From assembly GCA_964584325.1 (NCBI GenBank), contig CAZOZP010000007.1, positions 6,057 through 70,056 on the forward strand: a stretch of DNA of 64,000 bases, given 5' to 3'. The notes beneath the pieces are model-generated. The model saw only the letters and a program-made list of their open reading frames with translations. It did no database searches and was not told the origin of the DNA. How positions within the stretch are numbered: the stretch's first letter is position 1; the number at the start of each line of letters is the position of its first letter. The translations under genes were made by a program, and so were the position numbers. Below are positions 35,301 to 41,754 of the stretch, piece by piece. This DNA is from CAZOZP01 sp964584325. GTDB taxonomy: Bacteria > Bacteroidota > Ignavibacteria > Ignavibacteriales > Melioribacteraceae.

Positions 35301-36323
35301 GCCGAACATATTACAGAGGAGGAAGATTCATTTTTCAGTGGCATTGATAAAGCCGGAATGAGGATTATCCGGACAATCGATATGATACTGAATTTCTCAA
35401 GATTACAGGTGAATGATTATCCACTGTGTTTCAGGAAAATATGCATAAACAGAATTGTTGAGGACCTTATCTCAGAATATAAGGCGCTTGCCAAAGATAA
35501 GCGGCTTCAGTTCCGATACGAAAGAGACGATGAAGATTTTGAGATTGTGGCTGATGAATACTCAATAATCCATACAGTTACCAATCTTGTTGATAACGCA
35601 GTCAAGTTTACAGACGAAGGTATTGTAAGAATCAAACTTCATAAAACGGAAAAAGGATTTGTTCAATTATCGGTAACAGACTCAGGAATTGGTATTTCGG
35701 AAGAGTTTATGCCTCACATTTTTGAACCCTACGCTCAGGAAGAAGTTGGTTACAGCAGGTCTTACGAGGGCGTCGGGCTTGGGCTTGCACTTGTATCAAG
35801 ATTTCTTCAGTTGAATAATGCCGCAATATCAGTTACAAGTAAAAAAGGTTCAGGGTCAGAGTTCATTATAACTTTCGGAGAAAATGTTCAGGATGATTTG
35901 GATTTACCGAGATCATCTGGCATTATGGCTGATCTAAAACCAGCTCGAGTAAAAGAGAAGAAGGAAAAAGTTATTCTGATTGTTGAGGATGACTATATAA
36001 ATCAACTTTATATAGCTTCATTTCTTGAAGAGTATTTTATTGTGCTTAAGACTAATTCCGCTGAGGATGCAATGGAAATTCTTCGTAAAACAAAAACTGA
36101 TCTTGTTCTTATGGATATTTCACTGAAAGGAATTATGAGCGGTCTGGATCTTACTAAATGGATTAGAAACAACCATGCTTTAGCAGAGATTCCGGTTATT
36201 GCCGTAACAGGTCATGCCTTCCAGAATGATAAAGAAAATGCGCTGGAGTCGGGATGCAATGATTTCCTTGCCAAACCCTTTGTTAAAAATGACTTGATGG
36301 AAAAAATAATTAATCTTCTTTGA
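32358..36323 (+). CDS. 1321-residue hybrid histidine kinase (REC, several PAS, GAF, HisKA, HATPase, REC)
   Basis: Domain order: receiver (1-120, Asp57 in 'LIISDYSMPVFDG'); PAS domains at ~140-260, 270-385, 400-510 and 520-640; GAF ~650-800; a further PAS ~815-930 ('STDGMWDWDF'); H-box 'FIANISHEIRTPLNGII' near 955; HATPase ~1050-1180 ('NLVDNAVKFTDEG', 'VTDSGIGIS', 'GVGLGLALV'); C-terminal receiver ~1205-1321 ('VLMDISLKGIMSGLDL', 'VIAVTGHA', 'FLAKPF'). No transmembrane segment is seen, so it is a cytoplasmic integrator of several inputs. It overlaps the Rcp1-like gene and is followed after 10 bases by an RmlD-like gene, probably in one transcript. Confidence 0.92.
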   Translation: MKSKLRILFAEDLPSDVELAARAMKRQGIEFESVRVEKADDFIDQLKNFNPDLIISDYSMPVFDGLQALELRQKLAPDIPFIVFTGSMNEKTAVECMKKGATDYIIKEHLDRLPFAVNEAIEQYEHRKAKKKLESELTVSEERYKALFKNNRAVILVINPKDFRIIDANDAASEFYGYSYDQLISLKISDINTLPPERIKEEMNKVLHEKKKSYTFRHKLASGEVRDVEVFSGEVFAGGERHLYSLVYDITDKVRSKKALKESELKWSSTFDAINDAIWLVDTNGIIKNFNSATESVLGFLPIKDVSDCRELFKEYLSCGDEYPLEVMVNSGIRQSCNIMYKDKWLEITVDPIFGENNSIIGAVHRIEDISEKIRAAQRLEAEKSRSQYYLDIVQTIVIVIDPDEKISLVNKKGCEVLGHIKEEIVGKNWFDTFLPVEVRELKRESFHTLLNSRLIDNEYSENQVKTKFGRNKLIAWRNRKLIGETGEITGVICAGEDITEKRMAEELIKESEAKFNKAYRLSPVMKTITRLSDGVFIDANKAFLQGTGFSQSEIVGHRALDVGLWKSSEERANYMKNLLEGEKSSEIEIEFKIKTGEIRNLTISGQLMNIGNEVCILSVLQDITERKRDEEHIKKINRIYSVLSSVNKAIVQTKDAERLLDEICRISVSEGGFSLTWFGEIVAGVGSVYITNIKGESGEFKKGRILDDFADFYNKLDSGKFVCNDILNDARVCGLKDIIAKDGCRSLIVYPIIKFGNAVKYLNIFSKEVNSFDEAELRLLDELALDISYALESIEVENERQVVVSVLKQTEERLRLALEASTDGMWDWDFRKEKFYLSPRAFTLLGYAPDEFELTIERWYELMHPEDREDGFRLLNQSIQNPETKIVSELRMQKKDGTYEWILFRGKVVETAPTGQASRMLGTISLITERKRHERELLEAKELAETANKLKDAFIANISHEIRTPLNGIIGLTSVLRDIFAEHITEEEDSFFSGIDKAGMRIIRTIDMILNFSRLQVNDYPLCFRKICINRIVEDLISEYKALAKDKRLQFRYERDDEDFEIVADEYSIIHTVTNLVDNAVKFTDEGIVRIKLHKTEKGFVQLSVTDSGIGISEEFMPHIFEPYAQEEVGYSRSYEGVGLGLALVSRFLQLNNAAISVTSKKGSGSEFIITFGENVQDDLDLPRSSGIMADLKPARVKEKKEKVILIVEDDYINQLYIASFLEEYFIVLKTNSAEDAMEILRKTKTDLVLMDISLKGIMSGLDLTKWIRNNHALAEIPVIAVTGHAFQNDKENALESGCNDFLAKPFVKNDLMEKIINLL

Positions 36324-36333
36324 TAGGATTCAG

Positions 36334-37233
36334 ATGAAAGTTCTTCTTACAGGTAGTTCCGGTTTATTTGGCGGGTATATATATGAAAGAATGATTCAAC
36401 AAAACAGCTTATTATGTTTGTTCAATAATGCATCTTCGGGCAATGTTTTTCCCGGTTCCGTAAAAGCAGATATCACAGACCATTCACTCATAAGGAGAAT
36501 TATTTTTGATTTTGAGCCTGAATTAGTGATTCATACTGCTGCGGTTTCCCGACCGGAACTTGAAGGGAGAATTCCCGACAAACTATTTTATGACATAAAC
36601 GTGAATGCAGTGAAGAACATTGCGGAATCGTGCTGCGAAGTAAATGCCAAGCTGATATATACTTCAACAGATCTTGTCTATGACGGCAGTTCCGGATCTA
36701 TGCTGAATGAAGCCGCTAAACTTAATCCGATTTCTCTTTATGCGGAAACAAAGCTTATAGGAGAAGAAAAAATTCGTGAGACATTCGATAAGTATTTAAT
36801 ACTTAGAGTTTGTCTTCTTTTCGGATATAAGTCGGGCAATACGATAAATTCATTTTATAATATGTACAGAAATTTCTCAAACGGCGAAAAAGTAAACTTG
36901 TTCTACGATCAGTATCGTACACCGCTATATCTGCCGGAGGCTGCAAGAATAATATCGGAATTAGGTGAAAGTGAAATTACCGGCGAGACGATAAATTTCG
37001 GAGGAAGGGAAAGAATTTCCCGCACAGGATTAGGCGAGTTGCTTTGTGAAGAAGGCGGATTTGACAAAGCATTGATAAACAGTATGTCGCTTAAAGAAAG
37101 AGAAGACTTGCCGCAAGTTGCTGACGTTTCGCTCGATACGTCAAAACTGCAGTCGTATGGAATAAGGCAGTTATCCCTCAGAGAATCTGTAAGAGATTTT
37201 TTAGCAATGGTAACAGGTAGAAAAGTATCTTAA
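36334..37233 (+). CDS. RmlD-like SDR family NAD(P)-dependent sugar reductase/epimerase
   Basis: A 299-residue extended short-chain dehydrogenase. It has the N-terminal G-x-x-G-x-x-G ('LLTGSSGLFGGYI'), the 'YTSTDLVYDGSSG' strand with catalytic Ser/Thr and the Y-x-x-x-K pair ('YAETKLIGEE'). 'VIHTAAVSRPE' and 'LYLPEAARIISEL' match dTDP-4-dehydrorhamnose reductase (RmlD). No other rhamnose gene is nearby, so the substrate is uncertain; a sugar-nucleotide reductase role is the best inference. It is the last gene before the repeat-rich region. Confidence 0.8.
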   Translation: MKVLLTGSSGLFGGYIYERMIQQNSLLCLFNNASSGNVFPGSVKADITDHSLIRRIIFDFEPELVIHTAAVSRPELEGRIPDKLFYDINVNAVKNIAESCCEVNAKLIYTSTDLVYDGSSGSMLNEAAKLNPISLYAETKLIGEEKIRETFDKYLILRVCLLFGYKSGNTINSFYNMYRNFSNGEKVNLFYDQYRTPLYLPEAARIISELGESEITGETINFGGRERISRTGLGELLCEEGGFDKALINSMSLKEREDLPQVADVSLDTSKLQSYGIRQLSLRESVRDFLAMVTGRKVS

Positions 37234-37242
37234 ATAGAAATT

Positions 37243-37278
37243 AAAAAAGGGCAAATTTAGGGAAGTGACAGAGTAACA
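37243..37278 (+). repeat. Remnant resembling the 3' end of the AAA-ATPase/nuclease gene
   Basis: These 36 bases align with 39842-39876, the last coding bases of the AAA/nuclease gene, with about 30 identities and one gap. The shared core is GGAAGTGACARAGTAACA. Read in the gene's frame it gives K-K-G-Q-I and then a stop, against K-K-G-H-F-E-E-V-T-K in the intact gene. It looks like the decayed end of an earlier copy, or the left-hand member of a pair of direct repeats flanking the intact gene. A longer run of GTGAC/GTAAC words continues to about 37300. Confidence 0.6.
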
Positions 37279-37315
37279 AAGTAACGCGTGACAAAGTTGG
37301 GGTGAATTTAAGATA

Positions 37316-37411
37316 TTAACCACAGAACTCACAGAGAGCACAGAGGGTGGAAATTTAAGGAAATTATCTGAACTATGATTTTTGTTGATTAAATGATTAG
37401 CGTGATTAAAG
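37316..37411. repeat. Two short degenerate repeat modules
   Basis: 37316-37347 is a low-complexity module of ACAGAG-type words (TTAACCACAGAACTCACAGA...), the reverse complement of the 'TCTGTG...CTGTGGTTAA' motif that ends the 60-bp dispersed element. 37376-37411 repeats TGATT-A words about every 10 bases. Similar degenerate modules are common between genes in environmental Bacteroidota. No gene overlaps them. Confidence 0.55.
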
Positions 37412-37470
37412 AACATAATTACTGAGCCAGTCCAATTATCAGCGACCTAAGTGCAGTATGTAAACAGAAA

Positions 37471-37529
37471 AGCAAAACCAGCGTATTGCCAAATCTTTTT
37501 ATCCGTGTCCTCGTGGTAATATCTTTTTA
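37471..37529 (+). repeat. Dispersed ~60-bp element, copy 1
   Basis: Shared layout with copies at 38021-38090 and 63811-63870: an A/C-rich head, GCGTAT-TGCC-AAATCTTT, a short spacer, then CGTGTCCTC and GTGGTAATATCTTT. The three copies differ by small gaps but keep the order of blocks. Direct repeats with no open frame of note. Confidence 0.6.
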
Positions 37530-37840
37530 AGTGCCGATAGCTGTTAATCACAGAAATCTTATAAATCCCGGCTCAGACAATAGTTCTCGATTCAATTGGT
37601 AAAAGCAAAATACGTTAATAATATTAGTATGAATGATTTTAGACATTTCCCAATGCATTGGAAAAAAGAAGAGAAAGAAAAACATAAAGATTTGGCAAGT
37701 TCGCTACTCTCTTCGTAAAAACAGAAAATCTGACAATTGACCAAATATCACCGCTATGACAAAAGTTAAAAGTCATCCCGTCCGCAAAATAATACAGCAG
37801 AAGTAAATAAAACAATTACGAATTTCGGTAAAAACGTTTC
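37530..37840. other. Gene-free stretch between dispersed repeat and 21-bp array
   Basis: About 310 bases with no convincing gene. The only ATG-led frame of note is at 37629-37718 (29 codons, starting MNDFRHFPMHW, very Lys/Glu-rich, no ribosome-binding site), which could be a fragment of a decayed gene. No RNA or promoter was recognised. Confidence 0.4.
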
Positions 37841-37924
37841 GGCGGTCAGGAAATACAAACTGGCGGTCAGGAAATACAAACTGGCGGTCAGGAAATACAA
37901 ACTGGCGGTCAGGAAATACAAACT
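37841..37924 (+). repeat. Tandem array of a 21-bp unit, four copies
   Basis: Four identical head-to-tail copies of GGCGGTCAGGAAATACAAACT (units start at 37841, 37862, 37883 and 37904), then a partial fifth (GGCGG). The unit is seven codons and one frame stays open across it (G-G-Q-E-I-Q-T repeated), from after a TAA at 37829-37831 to a TGA near 38000, but no start codon or ribosome-binding site precedes it. Perfect identity points to recent expansion. Confidence 0.92.
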
Positions 37925-38020
37925 GGCGGCCTTACAATGAAGACTGGCTCCGGAAACATTGGGAGTGTTAATGAAAAATTAAAAGTTAATGCCTCCTGAA
38001 TTCTGTGAATCTGTAATAAC

Positions 38021-38090
38021 AAAAACAAAACCCGCGTATAGCTAAAACATTTCTCAGTGCTTCGTGTGTTCTGTGGTAAAATCTTTCTCT
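38021..38090 (+). repeat. Dispersed ~60-bp element, copy 2
   Basis: Same block order as 37471-37529: AACAAAAACAAAACC, GCGTATAGCTAAA, TTTCTC, CGTGTGTTCTGTGGTAAAATCTTT. It has about ten extra bases in the centre. It lies 80 bases upstream of the AAA/nuclease gene. Confidence 0.6.
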
Positions 38091-38170
38091 CTCTTTGCTA
38101 AGAAAAGGATAGCCTTTCAACTAATCGATCTAATTCTTATATTTGAAAGAAATAAAAACGGTATTGGGCA

Positions 38171-39874
38171 ATGAAAAAGAAAAAACCTCCTTATGGTATT
38201 TCGAATTACGAATCTTTAATTACAGACAATTATTATTTTGTTGATAAAACAAAGTATATTGAAATATTGGAAGAGGTTCCGGAAAAATCAATTTTTTTCC
38301 TTCGGCCGAGGAAATTCGGTAAATCATTATTTGTATCAATGCTTCAATACTATTACGGGGTTGAGTATAAGAATAAGTTTGATAGTTTATTCGGCGAGTT
38401 TTATATAGGTAAAAATCCGACTAAAAAAGCTAATAAGTATTATGTTCTTGTTTTTGATTTTAGCGGAATAGATACATCAAATAATGGAAAAACAATTATT
38501 AGTTTTCATAATAAAATATTAGATGGAATTAAGGCTTTTAATAATTCGTATAAGAGTTTTACCGAACAAGAAATTAGAGAATTAGCAACAATAAATAGTT
38601 CAGCTGATTTAATGACAAATTTTTTAAGATTATTTGAAAGTAAAATTCCTGATAAAACAATATTCGTTCTTATAGATGAATATGACCATTTTACAAATGA
38701 ATTGATATCATTCAGACTTACAGAATTTAAGGATATTGTATCAGGAAATGGTTATGTGAGAAAGTTTTATGAAGCAATAAAAACAGCATCCAGAGATGGA
38801 ATAGTTGACAGATTTTTTGCAACCGGCGTAACCCCGGTAACATTAGACAGTCTTACAAGCGGCTTTAATATTGCAAAGGATTTCACTCTCGACAGGCGCT
38901 TTAATGAGATGCAGGGTTTTACACCCGAAGAAGTAAAATCAATTCTTGAATATTATGAAATTGAAAACAGCGATGAAGTATCAGCCGATTTGGAAAGACT
39001 ATACAATGGAAGTTTATTTAGTTTTGAAGCCGATACAAGGATATACAATTCCAATATGGTTCTTTATTTCCTGAGTGAATACATTTATCGGGGTGCATAT
39101 CCCAAAAAACTGATTGATAATAACATAGCCAGCGATTACAGCAAAATAAAAAACATATTTTATCTGAATAATTCTCCGGTTCATCGAGAAAAGCTGAATG
39201 AGATAATCACAATAGGAGAGACAACCGGTCTTATAACTGAAAAATATAGTTTTGAGCGGGAATTCACTCCTGATGATTTTGTCTCCTTGCTGTTTTACAA
39301 TGGAATGCTGACAATTAAAGGCGCTAAAGCTGCAAGGATAGAGTTCTGCATACCCAACTATGTAATAAAAGAAATTTACTGGAATTTTTTCGCAAGTCAG
39401 TTGAAGGAAAATATACAAATTGCACTGAACACAGATAAAATAATAACATCACTCGAAGATCTTGCATACAAAAACAATATGCAGGGGTGGATGGAGCGAA
39501 TAGAAGATGTAATGGAGTTGTTAAGTAACCGGGATTTACAGAAGTTCGATGAGAAATATGTAAAGATGTTATTTATTACCTTAGCAGCTATGTCGCAGTT
39601 ATATATCATAAAAAGCGAAGCTGAGATAAAAGGCGAATATCCTGATTTAATGTACCTCTACCGCAAACCGTATAAACCGAATTACCAGTTCCTTATTGAA
39701 CTGAAATACCTGAAAAAAAGTGAAGAAGGTAAACTGAAGACAACAATGGAAGCGGCAGTTCAGCAAGCAAAGAAATATTTAGCAAAACCTGAAGTAAGTC
39801 AGTTGGAAAATCTGGAAGTTTATGGTGTTGTGTTTGTCGGGAAGAAAGGGCATTTTGAGGAAGTGACAAAGTAA
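38171..39874 (+). CDS. AAA-ATPase-like protein with C-terminal PD-(D/E)XK nuclease domain
   Basis: A 567-residue protein of the AAA-ATPase_like/PDDEXK_9 family. It begins with the family hallmark 'YGISNYESLI...YYFVDKTKYI', a degenerate P-loop 'LRPRKFGKSLF' near residue 45, and Walker B 'FVLIDEYDHF' near 166. The C-terminal PD-(D/E)XK-like domain (~480-567) has the E-x-K in 'FLIELKYLKK' after an upstream Asp ('YPDLMYLY'). The family is expanded in many Bacteroidota and has no settled function; roles in mobile-element biology or defence are guesses. The last six codons (E-E-V-T-K-stop) lie within a repeat also found at 37243-37278. Its ribosome-binding site is weak and its codon use looks more A/T-rich than its neighbours. 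Confidence 0.9.
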   Translation: MKKKKPPYGISNYESLITDNYYFVDKTKYIEILEEVPEKSIFFLRPRKFGKSLFVSMLQYYYGVEYKNKFDSLFGEFYIGKNPTKKANKYYVLVFDFSGIDTSNNGKTIISFHNKILDGIKAFNNSYKSFTEQEIRELATINSSADLMTNFLRLFESKIPDKTIFVLIDEYDHFTNELISFRLTEFKDIVSGNGYVRKFYEAIKTASRDGIVDRFFATGVTPVTLDSLTSGFNIAKDFTLDRRFNEMQGFTPEEVKSILEYYEIENSDEVSADLERLYNGSLFSFEADTRIYNSNMVLYFLSEYIYRGAYPKKLIDNNIASDYSKIKNIFYLNNSPVHREKLNEIITIGETTGLITEKYSFEREFTPDDFVSLLFYNGMLTIKGAKAARIEFCIPNYVIKEIYWNFFASQLKENIQIALNTDKIITSLEDLAYKNNMQGWMERIEDVMELLSNRDLQKFDEKYVKMLFITLAAMSQLYIIKSEAEIKGEYPDLMYLYRKPYKPNYQFLIELKYLKKSEEGKLKTTMEAAVQQAKKYLAKPEVSQLENLEVYGVVFVGKKGHFEEVTK

Positions 39875-39876
39875 CA
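39842..39876 (+). repeat. Direct repeat overlapping the 3' end of the AAA/nuclease gene
   Basis: Matches 37243-37278 (core GGAAGTGACAAAGTAACA, 17 of 18 bases). The stop codon of the nuclease gene lies inside it. The two copies bracket about 2.6 kb that holds the gene and the repeat cluster. Confidence 0.65.
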
Positions 39877-40005
39877 GAATGTAGGGCGAAATAACCTCTC
39901 ATTAACCATTTCTAATTGTTTTTTTCCTAATGACAAATCTGGGTTAAGTAGATATTTTCCGAATATTGTCTTATTTTTACACTTTGAACATTCCGGAAAA
40001 ATGAA

Positions 40006-40515
40006 ATGAACGATTCCCTTAGAAATAAGCTTGCCCAGGTGAAATTGCTGGTTACTGATGTTGACGGAGTTCTGACTGACGGCGGATTGTATTATAATGC
40101 CGACGGTATGGTGATGAAGCGCTTTAATGTTAAGGATGGCCTTGGCGCTGTGTTGCTTAGGGAAAAGGGAATTAAAGTCGGGATTATTACTACCGACGAT
40201 ACTCCTGTTGTTGAGGCAAGAGGGAAAAGACTTAATCTGGATTTCGTGTGTATGCGGATCTATGACAAAGGTTCGAAGCTTCTTGAGCTATGTTCTATAT
40301 ACGGAATAAAGCCGGAAGAAACAGCTTTTATCGGGGATGATGTTAACGATATAAGTATTATGAAAACAGCAGGAATTACAGCGTGTCCGGCTGATGCGGT
40401 AAGATCTATTAAGGAAATGAGCGGTATAATTCTTTCCTGTAAAGGAGGCGAAGGGGCTTTCAGGGAGTTTTCCGATTTGATACTGGAAGCTTTGCAGGAA
40501 GCCGGGGATAAATGA
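40006..40515 (+). CDS. kdsC: 3-deoxy-D-manno-octulosonate 8-phosphate phosphatase (KdsC-type HAD phosphatase)
   Basis: The 169-residue HAD phosphatase removes phosphate from Kdo-8-phosphate in LPS inner-core synthesis. Motif I 'VTDVDGVLTDGGLYYN' with the two catalytic Asp, motif II Thr in 'VGIITTDDT', and motif IV 'AFIGDDVNDISIMKTAG' are present, and the compact size without a cap domain is typical of the KdsC tetramer family. An ATG five bases earlier runs straight into a stop. The stop overlaps the start of the oxidase gene (ATGA). Confidence 0.9.
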   Translation: MNDSLRNKLAQVKLLVTDVDGVLTDGGLYYNADGMVMKRFNVKDGLGAVLLREKGIKVGIITTDDTPVVEARGKRLNLDFVCMRIYDKGSKLLELCSIYGIKPEETAFIGDDVNDISIMKTAGITACPADAVRSIKEMSGIILSCKGGEGAFREFSDLILEALQEAGDK

Positions 40516-41720
40516 AAAAGAGTATGATTATTATAGGAGCCGGAATTGTCGGTTTAGCCGCGGCTCTTAAAATTAAAGAAAAACATCCTGATGTCAATGT
40601 CAGAATTCTGGAAAAGGAAAATGATATAGCACTTCATCAGACGGGCAACAACAGCGGTGTAATTCACTCGGGAATATATTATAAACCCGGCAGTCTTAAA
40701 GCTTTGAATTGCCGGAAGGGCTACTCAATGCTGCTCGATTTCTGTACAAAACACTCCATTAACTTCGAAATATGCGGTAAATTAATAATAGCTGTAAATC
40801 AGAAGCAATTGCCTTATCTGGAAACAGTTTATGAGAGAGGAATTCAAAACGGACTAAGTGGACTCAGGAAAATCGGGACGGATGAAATAAATGAAAGAGA
40901 ACCGGAGTGCAGGGGAATCAGCGGCATTCTTGTGCCCGAAACTGGCATTGTTGACTACAGAAAAGTTGCCGAAAAGTATAGGGAGCTTATTGTTAACTCA
41001 GGCGGCGAGGTTATTACGGGAACAAGGGTAACAGGAATAAGGCAGGAAAAAAATACAATAAGGGTTATAACCGATAAGCAAGAATATGAAACAGATTATC
41101 TTGTTAGCTGTGCGGGACTCCATTCAGACAGAATTGCGAAAATGACAAATCCTGAACTTCCTCTGCGTATTATTCCTTTTAGAGGCGAGTATTATAAACT
41201 CCGTCCGGAAAAGGAAAATCTTGTTAAATCTTTGATTTATCCTGTGCCTGACCCGGCTTTCCCTTTTTTAGGAGTGCATTTTACAAGAATGGCTAAAGGC
41301 GGTGTTGAGGCAGGTCCGAACGCTGTTCTTGCATTTAAGCGCGAAGGTTATTCGAAGACTGATTTTAACTTGCTGGATACATTGGAAACATTTGCATGGC
41401 CGGGGTTCAGAAGCGTGATGTATAAATATTGGCAGACCGGACTGGGTGAGTTTTACAGATCTTTCAATAAAAAAGCTTTTACAAAAGCACTGCAGGGTCT
41501 TGTGCCCGGAATTTCAGAGGACGATCTGACTGAGGGCGGTGCCGGTATAAGAGCGCAGGCTTGCGGCAGAGACGGCGGGCTTATAGATGATTTCTATTTT
41601 GCCGAAAGCAGAAACATTTTGCACGTATGCAACGCTCCTTCGCCTGCGGCAACATCTTCCCTTGCTATAGGTGAATACATTGCCGATAGAATTACTGAAC
41701 AGGCTGATATTAAAAATTAG
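40512..41720 (+). CDS. lhgO: L-2-hydroxyglutarate oxidase
   Basis: The 402-residue FAD enzyme oxidises L-2-hydroxyglutarate to 2-oxoglutarate, a metabolite-repair step. The N-terminal FAD-binding 'IIIGAGIVGLAAALKIKEK', 'EKENDIALHQTGNNSGVIH' and 'SGIYYKPGSLKA', and the late 'EGGAGIRAQACGRDGGLIDD' are characteristic of LhgO in the DAO family. It is translationally coupled to kdsC although the two functions are unrelated in textbook pathways. Confidence 0.92.
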   Translation: MKKSMIIIGAGIVGLAAALKIKEKHPDVNVRILEKENDIALHQTGNNSGVIHSGIYYKPGSLKALNCRKGYSMLLDFCTKHSINFEICGKLIIAVNQKQLPYLETVYERGIQNGLSGLRKIGTDEINEREPECRGISGILVPETGIVDYRKVAEKYRELIVNSGGEVITGTRVTGIRQEKNTIRVITDKQEYETDYLVSCAGLHSDRIAKMTNPELPLRIIPFRGEYYKLRPEKENLVKSLIYPVPDPAFPFLGVHFTRMAKGGVEAGPNAVLAFKREGYSKTDFNLLDTLETFAWPGFRSVMYKYWQTGLGEFYRSFNKKAFTKALQGLVPGISEDDLTEGGAGIRAQACGRDGGLIDDFYFAESRNILHVCNAPSPAATSSLAIGEYIADRITEQADIKN

Positions 41721-41754
41721 ATAATGAACTTATAATAAATTACTTACGAGATTT

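Noticed and set aside
37629..37718. 29-codon frame MNDFRHFPMHW...
   Set aside because: No ribosome-binding site, very biased Lys/Glu composition and no recognisable family; at most a gene fragment.
37841..37924. CRISPR array
   Set aside because: Units are head-to-tail with no spacers, and no cas genes are present in the window. The same holds for the array at 63871-64000.
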